A DNA stretch of 38,806 bases, from contig DASSKO010000188.1 in assembly GCA_035690425.1 (NCBI GenBank), positions 1 to 38,806 of the forward strand. The letters run 5' to 3'. Below the pieces are notes generated by a model that worked only from the letters and a program-made list of their open reading frames with translations, had not been told where the DNA came from and made no database searches. Position numbers and translations under genes: made by a program. This DNA comes from DASSKO01 sp035690425 (GTDB lineage Bacteria; Actinomycetota; Actinomycetes; Propionibacteriales; Nocardioidaceae). This document shows, piece by piece, positions 1-9,311 of the stretch (the first letter of the stretch is position 1; every line of letters starts with the position of its first letter).

Positions 1-14
1 GGGCCATTCCTCGC

Positions 15-812
15 TCACGCCGGCTGGCAGCGAGGGCACCAGAAGACGCCGCGCTGCTGCGACGGCGCGCCGAGGTATCCGTGCTCGATCGGCGTTCCGC
101 AGCGACGGCACGGCTGGCCGGAGCGCTGGTAGACCCAGTGCTGCTGCCCGCGGCGGGCATTGCCGGTGGTGGACTGGGCGACACCGTCGCGGTTGGCGTA
201 GAGCAGCCGCTGGGCCAGGGACACGACCGCGGTCAGGTCGCTGACTGCGGCCACTGGTGACTCCGGGTGCAGCCCGCGGAGGAACAGCACCTCGCTCCGG
301 TACAGCGTGCCGATGCCGGCAAGGTTGCGTTGGTCGAGCAGCGCCTCGGCGACAGTGCGACCGGGGTCGGCGCGGATCCGGCGTACGGCCTCGTCAGCGT
401 CCCAGCCGCGCCCGAGAAGATCGGGACCGAGATGGCCGACGACGCGCTGCTCGTCGGCGGTCGGAAGCAGCTCGCAGATGCCGAGTGAGAACCCCACGGC
501 CTGCCATTGGTCAGTGCGCAGCAGGGCTCTGGCCTGGTGCGCAGGCCGGCGCCATCGGCCGCGTGGCCGGTACAGGTGCCATGCACCCTCCATCTTCAGG
601 TGGGTGTGCAGCGTCAGCGGCGGATGGGTGCCCAGGCCGGACAGGCGATGCAGCAGGTGCTTGCCGTGCGAGACGACGTCGAGCACGGTCGCACCGCTGA
701 GATCGGCGGTGGCATGCGCGGGCACCCGCAGGTCCGTCTCGGTCAGGACCCGGCCGGCCAGGGCCTGATGCAGCCGCTGGGCGGTCAGCCAGACGACGTC
801 ACCTTCGGGCAC
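15..812 (-). CDS. nei2: Endonuclease VIII-type DNA glycosylase (Nei2)
   Basis: Predicted bifunctional DNA glycosylase/AP lyase of the Fpg/Nei family, which excises oxidised pyrimidines in base excision repair. The 265-residue product starts at GTG 812, so that Pro2-Glu3 (PEGDVVW) gives the catalytic N-terminal proline and glutamate typical of the family. The C-terminus carries a zinc finger with two CxxC pairs (CRRC and CPRC) after the HWVYQRSG segment. A purine-rich GGGGTGATGGGGA precedes the start. The lhr stop lies 7 bp upstream, so the two genes form an operon; lhr and nei are also neighbours in mycobacteria. An in-frame extension to 971 has no family homology and overlaps lhr, so it was not used. 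Family call is firm; the Nei2 subclass is inferred from the actinobacterial context. Confidence 0.9.
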   Translation of the reverse strand: MPEGDVVWLTAQRLHQALAGRVLTETDLRVPAHATADLSGATVLDVVSHGKHLLHRLSGLGTHPPLTLHTHLKMEGAWHLYRPRGRWRRPAHQARALLRTDQWQAVGFSLGICELLPTADEQRVVGHLGPDLLGRGWDADEAVRRIRADPGRTVAEALLDQRNLAGIGTLYRSEVLFLRGLHPESPVAAVSDLTAVVSLAQRLLYANRDGVAQSTTGNARRGQQHWVYQRSGQPCRRCGTPIEHGYLGAPSQQRGVFWCPRCQPA

Positions 813-819
813 GTCCCCA

Positions 820-3800
820 TCACCCCCGAAGGCGCAGGCCTCGCGGGGTGGCGTGGAAACCGGCCGCCTCCAGCGCCTGACCGAGCGGTGAGCCGAGGAT
901 GTGCTCACCATCGGCCCGCTCGACGCTGAGCTTGCCCAGCGCACCGTCGCGCACGGCCAGGGCCAGGGCATCGATCGCCGGCTGCAGGACCGCGTCGTGG
1001 TCGCTGAAGGTCAGCAGCGTGCGCCCGCCGCGCTCGACGTAGACGCTGAGCTCACCCTCGACCAGCACCACCAGCGCGCCCGCCTTGCGCCCCGGCCGGT
1101 GACCGGTCGCCGTGGACGCGTCGTCGGTGTTGCGCTCTGGCCAGGGCAGGGCAGCCCCATACGGATTGGCGGGGTCGCACGCGGCCAGGGTCAACGCCCG
1201 GGACTGCGGCCTTGATGCAGGCTCGCTGTCGGAACGCAGCCGGTCGACCGCGCCCGCAGTGCCGAACTGCGCCGCTCCCAGACCCTCGACGAAGTAGCCG
1301 CGTCGACACCGCCCGCTCTCCTCGAACGCCGCCAGCACCCGGTAGACCCCCGCGAAGCCGCCGGGCACCCGCTCGGACATCACCGCGCCGCGGGTGACCA
1401 CACCGTGCCGCTCGAGCAGGCCCTCGGCGCTGGCATGGGCGCGGCGGGTCGGGTCGGGCTCCCGCTCGGGCAGCAGCGACCACCGGCCACCGACCGTCGG
1501 AGGGCCGGACCGGCTCGGCATCGCTGCCCGCCCGACCGACGACCCCGAGTAGGGCCGTCGGGAGTGCATCCGGCTGCGCGGCGCGGGCCGGCGCGAACGG
1601 TGCGTCGGTCGGCGGCCGGCGATCGTCGCGCGCAGCGGCGCCAGGGTGTCGTTGCCGATGTGGCCGGCCCAGGCCAAGTCCCACAACGCTGCCGCCATAG
1701 CCTGGTCATCGGTGCTGCTGGCCGCGTCGGAGAGCTGGCGGAAGAAGAACGCCCCTCCGCCCGCCAGCGCCGCCAGCACAGCCTCGTGCAGCGGTGTCCG
1801 GTCGAGGTCGGCCGGCTCGGGGAGGGTCAGCGGTGCGCTGTCGGCCAGATGCAGCGACACCCAGCCGTCGGTGCCCGGCAGGGAGCCGTGGCCCGACCAC
1901 AGCACCTCCCCCGAAGCGGTCAACTCGTCGAGCAGGGCGGGGGAGTAGTCGCTCACCCGGGCGCCCAGCACCAGCGGCTCCAGGGCACTGGCGGGTACGG
2001 CGCAGCCGGCCAGCTGGTCGACCACGGCGAGCACCCCGTCGACACCGCGCAGACGTCCGCCCACCTGCTGCCAGGCCGGCAGGAACCGACCGAGGCTGGC
2101 GGGCTCGACCGGCTCGACCTCGCGGCGCAGCTGGGCCAGCGAGCGTCGGCGCAGCCGGCGGAGCACCTCGATGTCACACCATTCCGTGCCGTGTCCTCCC
2201 GGCCGGAACTCGCCCTCGAGCACCCGGCCGTCGATGTCGAGCCGCTGCAGCGCCTGCTGGACGACCGCGACCCCGAGACCGAACCGCTGGGCGGCCTCGG
2301 CGGCATGGAAGGGACCGTGCGTGCGAGCGAACCGGGCGACCATGTCGCCGAGCGGATCGGCCACGGGCTCGGTGAAGGCGAGCGGGGTGCCCGGTGGGAC
2401 CGGTGTGCCGAGCGCGTCGCGCAGCCGGGCGACGTCCTCGACGACGGCCCAGCGCTCCTCGCCGGCGATGCGCACCTCAACGGCGCGGCGGGCCGCGGCC
2501 AGCTCGTCGATCCAGCCCGCGACGTCGGCGCCGTCGACGCACCGTGCCGCGATCTCGTGGGTGGCCAGGGGACCGAGCAGCCGTAACAGGTCGGCGACTC
2601 CCTCCCGGTCGCGGCAACGCCGGTCGTCGGCACCGGCCAGTGGCAGCCGCTGCAGCTCTGCCTCGGTGCGCTCGATGGCATCGGGATCGAGCAGGTCCCG
2701 CAGCTCGGCGCGCCCGAGCAGCTCGGCCAGCAGGGACTGGTCGAGCGACAGTGCGGCCGCGCGCTTCTCCGCCAGCGGGGTGTCACCCTCATACATGAAC
2801 GCCGACACGTAGCCGAACAGCAGCGACCGCGCGAACGGTGACGGCTGCGGTGTCGCCACCTCGACGACCCGCACCCGCCGTGCCGCGATATCGCGCATCA
2901 GTGTGGTCAGCGCCGGCACGTCGTAGACGTCTTGCAGGCACTCGCGCACTGCCTCGAGCACGATCGGGAACGAGCCGTACTTGCGCGCCACCTCCAGCAG
3001 CTGGGCGGAGCGCTGGCGCTGCTGCCAGAGCGGGCTGCGGCGGCCCGGGTCCCGGCGCGGCAGCAGCAATGCACGCGCCGCGCACTCCCGGAAGCGGGAG
3101 GCGAACAGCGCCGACGAGCCGACCTCGGCGGTGACGATGTCCTCGATCTCGTCGGCGTCGAGGACGAAGACCTCCGCGCCGGGAGGCTCGGCGTCGGTCT
3201 CGGGGATGCGGAGCACGATGCCGTCGTCGGCGGGAGCGATCTGGGCGTCGATCCCGAACCGCTCACGCAGCCGAGCCGACACCGCGAGCGCCCAGGGTGC
3301 GTGCAGTTGGGCGCCGTAGGGGGAGTGCAGGACGAGCCGCCAGTCGCCGAGCTCGTCCCGGAAGCGCTCCACCACCAGCGTCTTGTCGGTCGGCAGGTGC
3401 GCGGTCGACTCCCGCTGCTCGTCGAGGAACGCGACCAGGTTGCCCGCCGCCCAGGCGTCCAGACCCGCATCACGAGCACGTCGCTGGGCGCCGTCTACGT
3501 CGAGGCGACTCATCTCGCGCACGAACGCGCCGACCGCGGCACCGAGCTCGGCGGGGCGGCCCAGCGCGTCACCCTTCCAGAACGGCAACCTGCCCGGCGC
3601 GCCCGGAGCGGGCGTCACCAGCACCCGGTCGTGGGTGATGTCCTCGATCCGCCAGGACGTGGCGCCGAGCGCGAAGACGTCGCCGACGCGCGACTCGTAG
3701 ACCATCTCCTCGTCGAGCTCGCCGACCCGGGATGCCTTCTCGCCGACCAGGAAGACGCCGAACAGCCCGCGGTCGGGGATGGTCCCGCCGGAGGTGACCG

Positions 3801-5409
3801 CCAGCCGCTGCGCACCGGGCCGCGCGGTCAGCGCGCCGGTCACGCGGTCCCAGACGATCCGCGGACGCAACTCGGCGAACTCGTCGGAGGGATAGCGGCC
3901 GGACAACAGATCGAGGGTGGCCTCATAGGCGGACCGGGGGAGGGTGGCGAACGGTGCCGCACGCCGAGCGAGCTCGAACAGCTCGTCGACGTCGACCTGC
4001 TCGACCGCCGTGGCGGCGACCACCTGCTGGGCGAGTACGTCGAGCGGGTTCTGCGGGATGTGCAACGCCTCGATGGCGCCGGACCGCATCCGTTCGACCG
4101 TGACTGCGGTCTGCACGAGGTCGCTGCGGTGCTTGGGGAACAGCACCCCGCGCGAGGTCTCACCGACGTGGTGGCCGGCGCGGCCCACCCGCTGCAGCCC
4201 CGACGCCACCGACGGGGGTGCCTCCACCTGGATCACCAGGTCGACCGCACCCATGTCGATGCCGAGCTCGAGGCTGGAGGTGGCGACCACGCAGGGCAGC
4301 CGGCCGCGTTTGAGGTCGTCCTCGATCTGGGCGCGCTGCTCCTTGCTGACCGAGCCGTGGTGTGCCCGCGCGAGCAGCTCGGGCGGTGCCTGGCTGGTGC
4401 CGCTGGCCCCCAGCATGTCAGCCGGCGGGCGGCCGCCGGACTCCGCGCTGGCTGGGAGCGGGTCGAGGTCGATGCCGGCGCGCTCGGCGGCGATCTCGTT
4501 GAGGCGTGCGGTGAGTCGCTCGGCGAGACGGCGCGAGTTGGCGAACAGGATCGTGGACCGGTGCGCCTGCACCAGGTCGACGACGCGCTCCTCGACGTGG
4601 GGCCAGATCGACGCACGCGGCTCCTGCCCTGCCGCCGGGCCCTCGAGGTCGCCGACCGCGCCGAGCTCGGTCATGTCCGGCAGCGGCACTACCACCTCGA
4701 GGTCGATCTGCTTCGGCGCGGCCGGTGCCACCACCTCGACCGGAGCGCGGCCACCGAGAAAGCGGGCAACCTCATCGACCGGGCGCACCGTCGCCGACAG
4801 CCCGATGCGTTGGGCGGGCCGGTCGAGCAGTGCGTCGAGCCGCTCCAGGGACAGCGCCAGGTGGGCACCGCGCTTGCTGCCCGCCACCGCGTGCACCTCG
4901 TCGACGATGACGGTCTCGACCCCGCGCAGCGCCTCACGCGCCTGCGAGGTCAGCACCAGGAACAGCGACTCTGGTGTGGTGATCAGCACGTCGGGTGGCG
5001 TCTTGGCGAACCGCCGCCGGTCGGCTGCCGGAGTGTCTCCGGACCGGATGCCCACGTCGATGTCGGGCACCGGCTCGCCGAGGCGCTGCGCGGTCGCCCG
5101 GATGCCGGCCAGGGGTGCGCGCAGATTGCGCTCCACGTCGACAGCGAGAGCCTTCAGCGGCGAGACGTAGAGCACCCGGCAACGGTGCTGCCGGTCGGCG
5201 GGAGGCGGCTCGGCCGCCAGCCGGTCGAGTGCCCACAAGAACGCCGACAGTGTCTTGCCCGAGCCGGTGGGGGCAACCACCAGGGCGTGCCGGCCCGCGG
5301 AGATCAGTTGCCATGCGCCGCTCTGCGCGGGAGTGGGCCGGGCGAAGGCCGCACTGAACCACTCGCGGGTGGCCGGTGAGAACCGGGCCAGCGACGGGTC
5401 GGGTGACAT
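820..5409 (-). CDS. lhr: Lhr-type ATP-dependent DNA helicase
   Basis: Very large superfamily 2 helicase of about 1529 residues, the usual size of full-length Lhr. In mycobacteria Lhr is a 3'-5' translocase/helicase induced by mitomycin C. Walker A APTGSGKT lies at about residues 46-53, DEVH (a DEAH-box variant) at 170-173, and SAT motif III follows. The helicase core is followed by the long winged-helix and Lhr-specific C-terminal region. ATG 5409 was chosen because the frame further upstream (to 5505) lacks family sequence and a -10-like TTAGAT lies 6 nt upstream of this ATG, as expected of a leaderless message. It is followed 7 bp later by nei2. The promoter at 5416-5438 matches the DNA-damage RecA-NDp type. 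A long open frame on the opposite strand here is a high-GC artefact. Confidence 0.95.
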   Translation of the reverse strand: MSPDPSLARFSPATREWFSAAFARPTPAQSGAWQLISAGRHALVVAPTGSGKTLSAFLWALDRLAAEPPPADRQHRCRVLYVSPLKALAVDVERNLRAPLAGIRATAQRLGEPVPDIDVGIRSGDTPAADRRRFAKTPPDVLITTPESLFLVLTSQAREALRGVETVIVDEVHAVAGSKRGAHLALSLERLDALLDRPAQRIGLSATVRPVDEVARFLGGRAPVEVVAPAAPKQIDLEVVVPLPDMTELGAVGDLEGPAAGQEPRASIWPHVEERVVDLVQAHRSTILFANSRRLAERLTARLNEIAAERAGIDLDPLPASAESGGRPPADMLGASGTSQAPPELLARAHHGSVSKEQRAQIEDDLKRGRLPCVVATSSLELGIDMGAVDLVIQVEAPPSVASGLQRVGRAGHHVGETSRGVLFPKHRSDLVQTAVTVERMRSGAIEALHIPQNPLDVLAQQVVAATAVEQVDVDELFELARRAAPFATLPRSAYEATLDLLSGRYPSDEFAELRPRIVWDRVTGALTARPGAQRLAVTSGGTIPDRGLFGVFLVGEKASRVGELDEEMVYESRVGDVFALGATSWRIEDITHDRVLVTPAPGAPGRLPFWKGDALGRPAELGAAVGAFVREMSRLDVDGAQRRARDAGLDAWAAGNLVAFLDEQRESTAHLPTDKTLVVERFRDELGDWRLVLHSPYGAQLHAPWALAVSARLRERFGIDAQIAPADDGIVLRIPETDAEPPGAEVFVLDADEIEDIVTAEVGSSALFASRFRECAARALLLPRRDPGRRSPLWQQRQRSAQLLEVARKYGSFPIVLEAVRECLQDVYDVPALTTLMRDIAARRVRVVEVATPQPSPFARSLLFGYVSAFMYEGDTPLAEKRAAALSLDQSLLAELLGRAELRDLLDPDAIERTEAELQRLPLAGADDRRCRDREGVADLLRLLGPLATHEIAARCVDGADVAGWIDELAAARRAVEVRIAGEERWAVVEDVARLRDALGTPVPPGTPLAFTEPVADPLGDMVARFARTHGPFHAAEAAQRFGLGVAVVQQALQRLDIDGRVLEGEFRPGGHGTEWCDIEVLRRLRRRSLAQLRREVEPVEPASLGRFLPAWQQVGGRLRGVDGVLAVVDQLAGCAVPASALEPLVLGARVSDYSPALLDELTASGEVLWSGHGSLPGTDGWVSLHLADSAPLTLPEPADLDRTPLHEAVLAALAGGGAFFFRQLSDAASSTDDQAMAAALWDLAWAGHIGNDTLAPLRATIAGRRPTHRSRRPAPRSRMHSRRPYSGSSVGRAAMPSRSGPPTVGGRWSLLPEREPDPTRRAHASAEGLLERHGVVTRGAVMSERVPGGFAGVYRVLAAFEESGRCRRGYFVEGLGAAQFGTAGAVDRLRSDSEPASRPQSRALTLAACDPANPYGAALPWPERNTDDASTATGHRPGRKAGALVVLVEGELSVYVERGGRTLLTFSDHDAVLQPAIDALALAVRDGALGKLSVERADGEHILGSPLGQALEAAGFHATPRGLRLRG

Positions 5410-5415
5410 GGGTCC

Positions 5416-5438
5416 ATCTAACCTGGCAGCACCGACAA
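5416..5438 (-). promoter_or_regulatory. RecA-NDp/PafBC-type promoter of lhr-nei2
   Basis: Reading the minus strand, TTGTCGGTG is followed by 8 bp and TTAGAT, then 6 nt and the lhr ATG. The first element is a perfect match to the RecA-NDp motif (tTGTCRgtg-N8-TAnnnT) as I recall it from mycobacteria. The -10 is imperfect: TTAGAT with an 8-bp spacer, or TAGATG with 9 bp. PafBC dependence is inferred from the motif alone. Confidence 0.65.
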
Positions 5439-5538
5439 CGCCCAGCCGCGGTGCGGGAGGTTGCTCAGCGTGGCGCGTCGCGGGTGTGCAGATCGGGCAC
5501 TGCATCCCGCAAGCGCGCCACGCTGGCGGCGTACGGCG

Positions 5539-7353
5539 CTATCGGACGATGCGCACGCGCAGGGCGAACCGGCCGCCGACGACCTGACCCACCCCCTGCT
5601 TCTTGCTCTTCCAGGCAGCGGACGCCCAGCGGTGCCGCTTCAGCGTGGTCACCAGCGCGTCGTTGCGGACCTCCCGGTCGAGCTTGTCGAGCAGCGCCTG
5701 GAACGTCTTCGGCTCCGAGGCGCCGCCGCCGAAGATGCTGTTGCCGCCCGTGAACGACAGTGTGGTCGTTCGGCCGGCGAGCCGCCTGGGCATCCGCATG
5801 TCGACCCGCACGGTCTTGCTGCCCGCGAGGTCGCGGTAGGAGGCGAGGTGCAGCCGCACGTGGATGCCGTTGCCGCCCCTGACCCGCACCAGCATGTTGC
5901 CCTTCGCCTCGATCCATCGGCCGTTGCGACGGACCTCGGCGCCCTGCACCCGGTACACCCGCACCTTCTCGTCGAGGTTGGTCCGGACGTCGACTCCGGT
6001 GATCCGCGGCTGTCCGTAGGAGTAGTACTGCATCCTCGCGAGGTTGTCGTACAGGTCCCAGATCGACTCGTAGGTGAGGTCCCACGGACTGGCGAAGCGG
6101 TCCGTCCGGTCGAGGCTGAAGGAGCGTCCGTCTGGACGCTTGCCGGTGACGATGACGCGGACCCGCGACGAGCCGCCGGCGATCCCGTCGAAGACCCGGT
6201 CGAGGTTGGCCAGGTTGGCGAACGCGCCGAGGTCGGGGACGAGGTCAGGCACCGTCACCGTGGTGTGCCCGACGCGCCCGCGCGAGCCGTCGGCCATCCG
6301 CGCGTGCGAGCGGACGTGCGCGCCCGCGGGAGCACGGCCGAGGCGGCCGTGGATGCCGGCGATCCGGTCGTCGGCGATCCGGCCGACCGGCCCGGTGATG
6401 TTGGCGACCTTGAACGGCACCCACGCGAGGTCCTTCTGCACATAGACGGCGTCTGCGCCATGCATGGTCATGCTCGACCGGCCGGACCACATCGCCGGGT
6501 GGCCGAACCCGACGACCTCGCCGCCGCACAACGCGGTCGCCGTGCCGACACCGCCGGAGGTGAGGTCTCCGTAGGACATCGTCGCGGCGAGGTTGCCGCC
6601 GGCCACGATGCCGGTGGGGTCACCGGCACCGGAGCCGGCGGAGCTCCCGGCGCGGTAGTAGCGCACACCGTCGAGATCGAGGCCCTTGCGGAGCTTGCCC
6701 ATCCGCTCCTCGCGCAGCACGGACACTCTGACCGGCATCGGGATGAGCTCCAGTCCGGAGGAAACCTGGGCGCGGGTGGCGTTGCCGTCCGCGAGGATCC
6801 GGTTGGCCAGCCTGCTCGGGACATCGACCCGACCGGCCTGGCTCGCGGTCGCCAGCGTCTGCGCCGCGGCGGTGCTGGTCGGTGCCTCGTCGAGCAGCCG
6901 GTACATCGCCCGGGCGGGCGTGATGCCGGCGACCGGCGTCGTCCCGGCCAGCCCGTAGGCGACCGCGCCGATCAGGCGGCCGTCCTCGGCGTACACGGGC
7001 GAGCCGGACATGCCGGCCCAGATGCCGCCGACCCCGCCGGGCCCGTCGATCGCGGCCGAGTGCAGCTCCATCATGATCATGTCCAGGCCGGGCGCGATCC
7101 CGTCCTGCAACGTGCCGATGACCTCGCCGGTGAAGGCCTCCGGTGTGGTGCCGTGCGACACGGTCAGCCCGTGTACGGCGTCTCCGGCGTCGACGGAAGC
7201 CTGCCGAGCCGGCGGGGGGCAGGCAGGGTCGGGCGCCGAGACCGCCTGGGTCGGTGCGAGCAGGGCGACGGACGAGGCGGTGAGCGCAGCGACCGCGGCG
7301 ACTGCGGCACCGCGGCGGCTGGACGAGCGCGTGAAGCGGTACGGACCTGACAT
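5539..7353 (-). CDS. Secreted SpoIVB-type (peptidase S55) serine protease homologue
   Basis: Product of 604 residues starting at ATG 7353 with a good ribosome site (GGGGGAAG) just upstream. The first ~45 residues look like a Sec signal: basic start with repeated Arg, a hydrophobic Ala/Val run, then an Ala-rich cleavage zone. The first half contains a peptidase S55 (SpoIVB) domain with the GMSGSPVY motif holding the predicted catalytic serine, and a later GFGHP segment typical of the family. The C-terminal part (from about residue 330) is not assigned; it is basic and probably exported. SpoIVB signals in endospore formation, which this type of organism lacks, so the role must differ. It is divergent from the ABC exporter operon, with 145 bp between starts. 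Substrate unknown. Confidence 0.8.
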   Translation of the reverse strand: MSGPYRFTRSSSRRGAAVAAVAALTASSVALLAPTQAVSAPDPACPPPARQASVDAGDAVHGLTVSHGTTPEAFTGEVIGTLQDGIAPGLDMIMMELHSAAIDGPGGVGGIWAGMSGSPVYAEDGRLIGAVAYGLAGTTPVAGITPARAMYRLLDEAPTSTAAAQTLATASQAGRVDVPSRLANRILADGNATRAQVSSGLELIPMPVRVSVLREERMGKLRKGLDLDGVRYYRAGSSAGSGAGDPTGIVAGGNLAATMSYGDLTSGGVGTATALCGGEVVGFGHPAMWSGRSSMTMHGADAVYVQKDLAWVPFKVANITGPVGRIADDRIAGIHGRLGRAPAGAHVRSHARMADGSRGRVGHTTVTVPDLVPDLGAFANLANLDRVFDGIAGGSSRVRVIVTGKRPDGRSFSLDRTDRFASPWDLTYESIWDLYDNLARMQYYSYGQPRITGVDVRTNLDEKVRVYRVQGAEVRRNGRWIEAKGNMLVRVRGGNGIHVRLHLASYRDLAGSKTVRVDMRMPRRLAGRTTTLSFTGGNSIFGGGASEPKTFQALLDKLDREVRNDALVTTLKRHRWASAAWKSKKQGVGQVVGGRFALRVRIVR

Positions 7354-7467
7354 GTCTTCCCCCAAGGAATCCGTGATCGAGCCAGAGTCGATCGTCAGGC
7401 ACATTGTCGCGCCGGCCTGCACCGGTCGTCTCGGGAATGACCCATTGCCCGCACAAACGAGTTGGGG

Positions 7468-7490
7468 CTGTCGGTGGCTGGTCTTAGACT
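7468..7490 (+). promoter_or_regulatory. RecA-NDp/PafBC-type promoter of the ABC exporter operon
   Basis: CTGTCGGTG (7468-7476), an 8-bp spacer and TAGACT (7485-7490) match the RecA-NDp consensus except for the first T. Eight nucleotides later comes the GTG start of the ATPase gene, so the message should be leaderless. A conventional -35 (TTGGGG, 7462-7467) also lies 17 bp upstream of the -10. The motif is nearly identical to the one before recA in this window. Confidence 0.7.
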
Positions 7491-7498
7491 GCCTCAAC

Positions 7499-8455
7499 GT
7501 GAGTGAGGATGGAGTCGACCACGCAGATCCGACCGGCGCACTGATCGACGCCCGAGGACTGGTCAAGAGCTACGGCGACTTCACCGCGGTCCGCGGCATC
7601 GACGTGCAGGTGCGGGCGGGGGAGGCGTTCGGCTTCCTCGGTCCCAACGGCGCCGGCAAGTCCTCCACCATGCGGATGATCGCCTCCGTGTCGCCGATCA
7701 CCGGCGGCTCACTGCGCATCCTCGGCCTCGACCCGGCGCGAGAGGGGCCGGCGGTGCGAGCCCGGCTGGGGGTCTGCCCGCAGGAGGACCAGCTCGACAT
7801 GGAGCTGTCGGTCCGCGAGAACCTCACCGTCTACGGTCGCTACTTCGGGCTCACCCGGGCGGTGTGCGCACAGCGGGCCGACGAGCTGCTCGGGTTCGTG
7901 CAGCTCACCGAGAAGGCGGGCGCCAAGGTCGAGGACCTCTCCGGCGGCATGAAGCGACGTCTCACCATCGCCCGTTCGCTGATCAACAACCCCGACATCC
8001 TGCTCCTCGACGAGCCGACGACAGGGCTTGATCCGCAGGCCCGGCACCTGTTGTGGGACAAGCTGTTCCGGCTCAAGCAGCAGGGCATCACGATCGTGCT
8101 CACCACCCACTACATGGACGAGGCCGAGCAGCTGTGTGACCGGCTCGTGGTGATGGACGACGGCTTGGTCGTCGCCGAGGGGTCGCCGGCCGAGCTGATC
8201 GCCCGGCACGCCACCCGGGAGGTGACCGAGCTGCGGTTCGGCGTGGGCCACCACGAGGAGCTGCTCGGCAAGGTCGAGGACCTCGCCGAGTGGGTCGAGG
8301 TGCTGCCCGACCGGTTGCTGCTCTACACCGACGACGGTGAGGCCGCCGCGGCCGCCGTGCACGCACGCGGTCTCCAGCCCCGGTCGGTGCTCGTACGGCG
8401 TTCGACGCTCGAAGACGTCTTCCTGCGGCTCACCGGTCGCACCCTGGTCGACTAG
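7499..8455 (+). CDS. ABC-2 exporter, ATP-binding subunit (NodI/DrrA type)
   Basis: Cytoplasmic ATPase of 318 residues that should power export by the two permeases encoded directly downstream. Walker A GPNGAGKSS is at residues 48-56, followed by the Q-loop region (CPQED), the signature LSGGMKRR, Walker B ILLLDEPTTGLD and the H-loop TTHYMDEAEQ. The layout is that of NodI/DrrA-like drug and polysaccharide exporters. GTG 7499 is chosen because it sits 8 nt after the -10 TAGACT and precedes the first family sequence; the upstream extension overlaps the divergent peptidase gene. The stop abuts the ATG of the first permease with no gap. Substrate cannot be read from the sequence; the damage-type promoter hints at a genotoxic compound. 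Confidence 0.9.
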   Translation: MSEDGVDHADPTGALIDARGLVKSYGDFTAVRGIDVQVRAGEAFGFLGPNGAGKSSTMRMIASVSPITGGSLRILGLDPAREGPAVRARLGVCPQEDQLDMELSVRENLTVYGRYFGLTRAVCAQRADELLGFVQLTEKAGAKVEDLSGGMKRRLTIARSLINNPDILLLDEPTTGLDPQARHLLWDKLFRLKQQGITIVLTTHYMDEAEQLCDRLVVMDDGLVVAEGSPAELIARHATREVTELRFGVGHHEELLGKVEDLAEWVEVLPDRLLLYTDDGEAAAAAVHARGLQPRSVLVRRSTLEDVFLRLTGRTLVD

Positions 8456-9301
8456 ATGGCTGCCTCGACCACGCCGGCCACCACGTCGGCCACCGCGCCG
8501 GCCAAGGACCGCCTCGGCGAGGTCTTCGAGCTCGCCTGGCGGCAGCGCGACTACCTGGCGACCGTCTACAAGCGCACCTGGAAGGGCTCGGTGGTCAGTT
8601 CCTTCCTGATGCCGGTGCTCTACCTGCTGGCGATGGGGGTCGGGCTCGGCGGCTTCATCGACGACGGCTCGGCGCAGTCAGCCCTCGGTGGCGTCCGCTA
8701 CATCGAGTTCATCGCTCCGGGGCTGTTGGTGGCGACCGCGATGCAGACCGCGGTCGGGGAGTCGACCTATCCCGTGATGGGCGGCTTCAAGTGGACCAAG
8801 GTCTACCACTCCCAGGTCGCTACGCCGCTGAGCCCGGCGTCGGTGCTGCTCGCCAACCTGGCCTACGTGCTCTTCCGGTTGACGACGACGTGCACGGTCT
8901 TCGTCGTCGTACTCGCCGCCTTCGGCCTGATGCCGGGGGTTGGCGCCGCGTTCGCCGTACTGCTCGTCGCCTTGCTGGTGGGCATGGCCTACACCACACC
9001 GGTGTTCGCCTACTCCGCCAAGCTCGAGGAGCCCTCCGGGTTCGCTCCGGTCTTCCGACTCGGGATCATGCCGATGTTCTTGTTCTCGGGTGCGTTCTTC
9101 AACGTGTCCCAGCTGCCTGACGTCATCGAGTGGCTGGCTTACCTCAACCCGCTCTGGCACGCGGTCGAGCTGGCGCGAATGGCCACGATCTACGCCGTCG
9201 ACGCACCGGCGCTGTTGCTGCACATCGCCTATCTCGTGCTGCTGCTGGGCGTTGGCTGGTGGCTGGCGCTGCGGCTCTTCACCCGACGGCTGGTGGGATG
9301 A
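8456..9301 (+). CDS. ABC-2 exporter permease, first subunit
   Basis: Integral membrane protein of 281 residues with a low-complexity Thr/Ala-rich N-terminus (about 20 residues) and roughly six hydrophobic segments beginning near residue 45. It is an ABC-2 family permease (NodJ/DrrB type); the segment FLFSGAFFNVSQLP followed by LNPLWHAVELAR is characteristic. The ATG immediately follows the TAG of the ATPase gene, so translation is probably coupled. With the next gene it should form a heterodimeric membrane channel. A slightly later start cannot be excluded because the first residues are poorly conserved in such proteins. Confidence 0.88.
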   Translation: MAASTTPATTSATAPAKDRLGEVFELAWRQRDYLATVYKRTWKGSVVSSFLMPVLYLLAMGVGLGGFIDDGSAQSALGGVRYIEFIAPGLLVATAMQTAVGESTYPVMGGFKWTKVYHSQVATPLSPASVLLANLAYVLFRLTTTCTVFVVVLAAFGLMPGVGAAFAVLLVALLVGMAYTTPVFAYSAKLEEPSGFAPVFRLGIMPMFLFSGAFFNVSQLPDVIEWLAYLNPLWHAVELARMATIYAVDAPALLLHIAYLVLLLGVGWWLALRLFTRRLVG

Positions 9302-9311
9302 GAGGACCGGC

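Noticed and set aside
2932..5379. Long plus-strand open frame (about 815 codons) opposite lhr
   Set aside because: Antisense to a well-supported helicase and without family motifs; high GC makes such mirror frames common.
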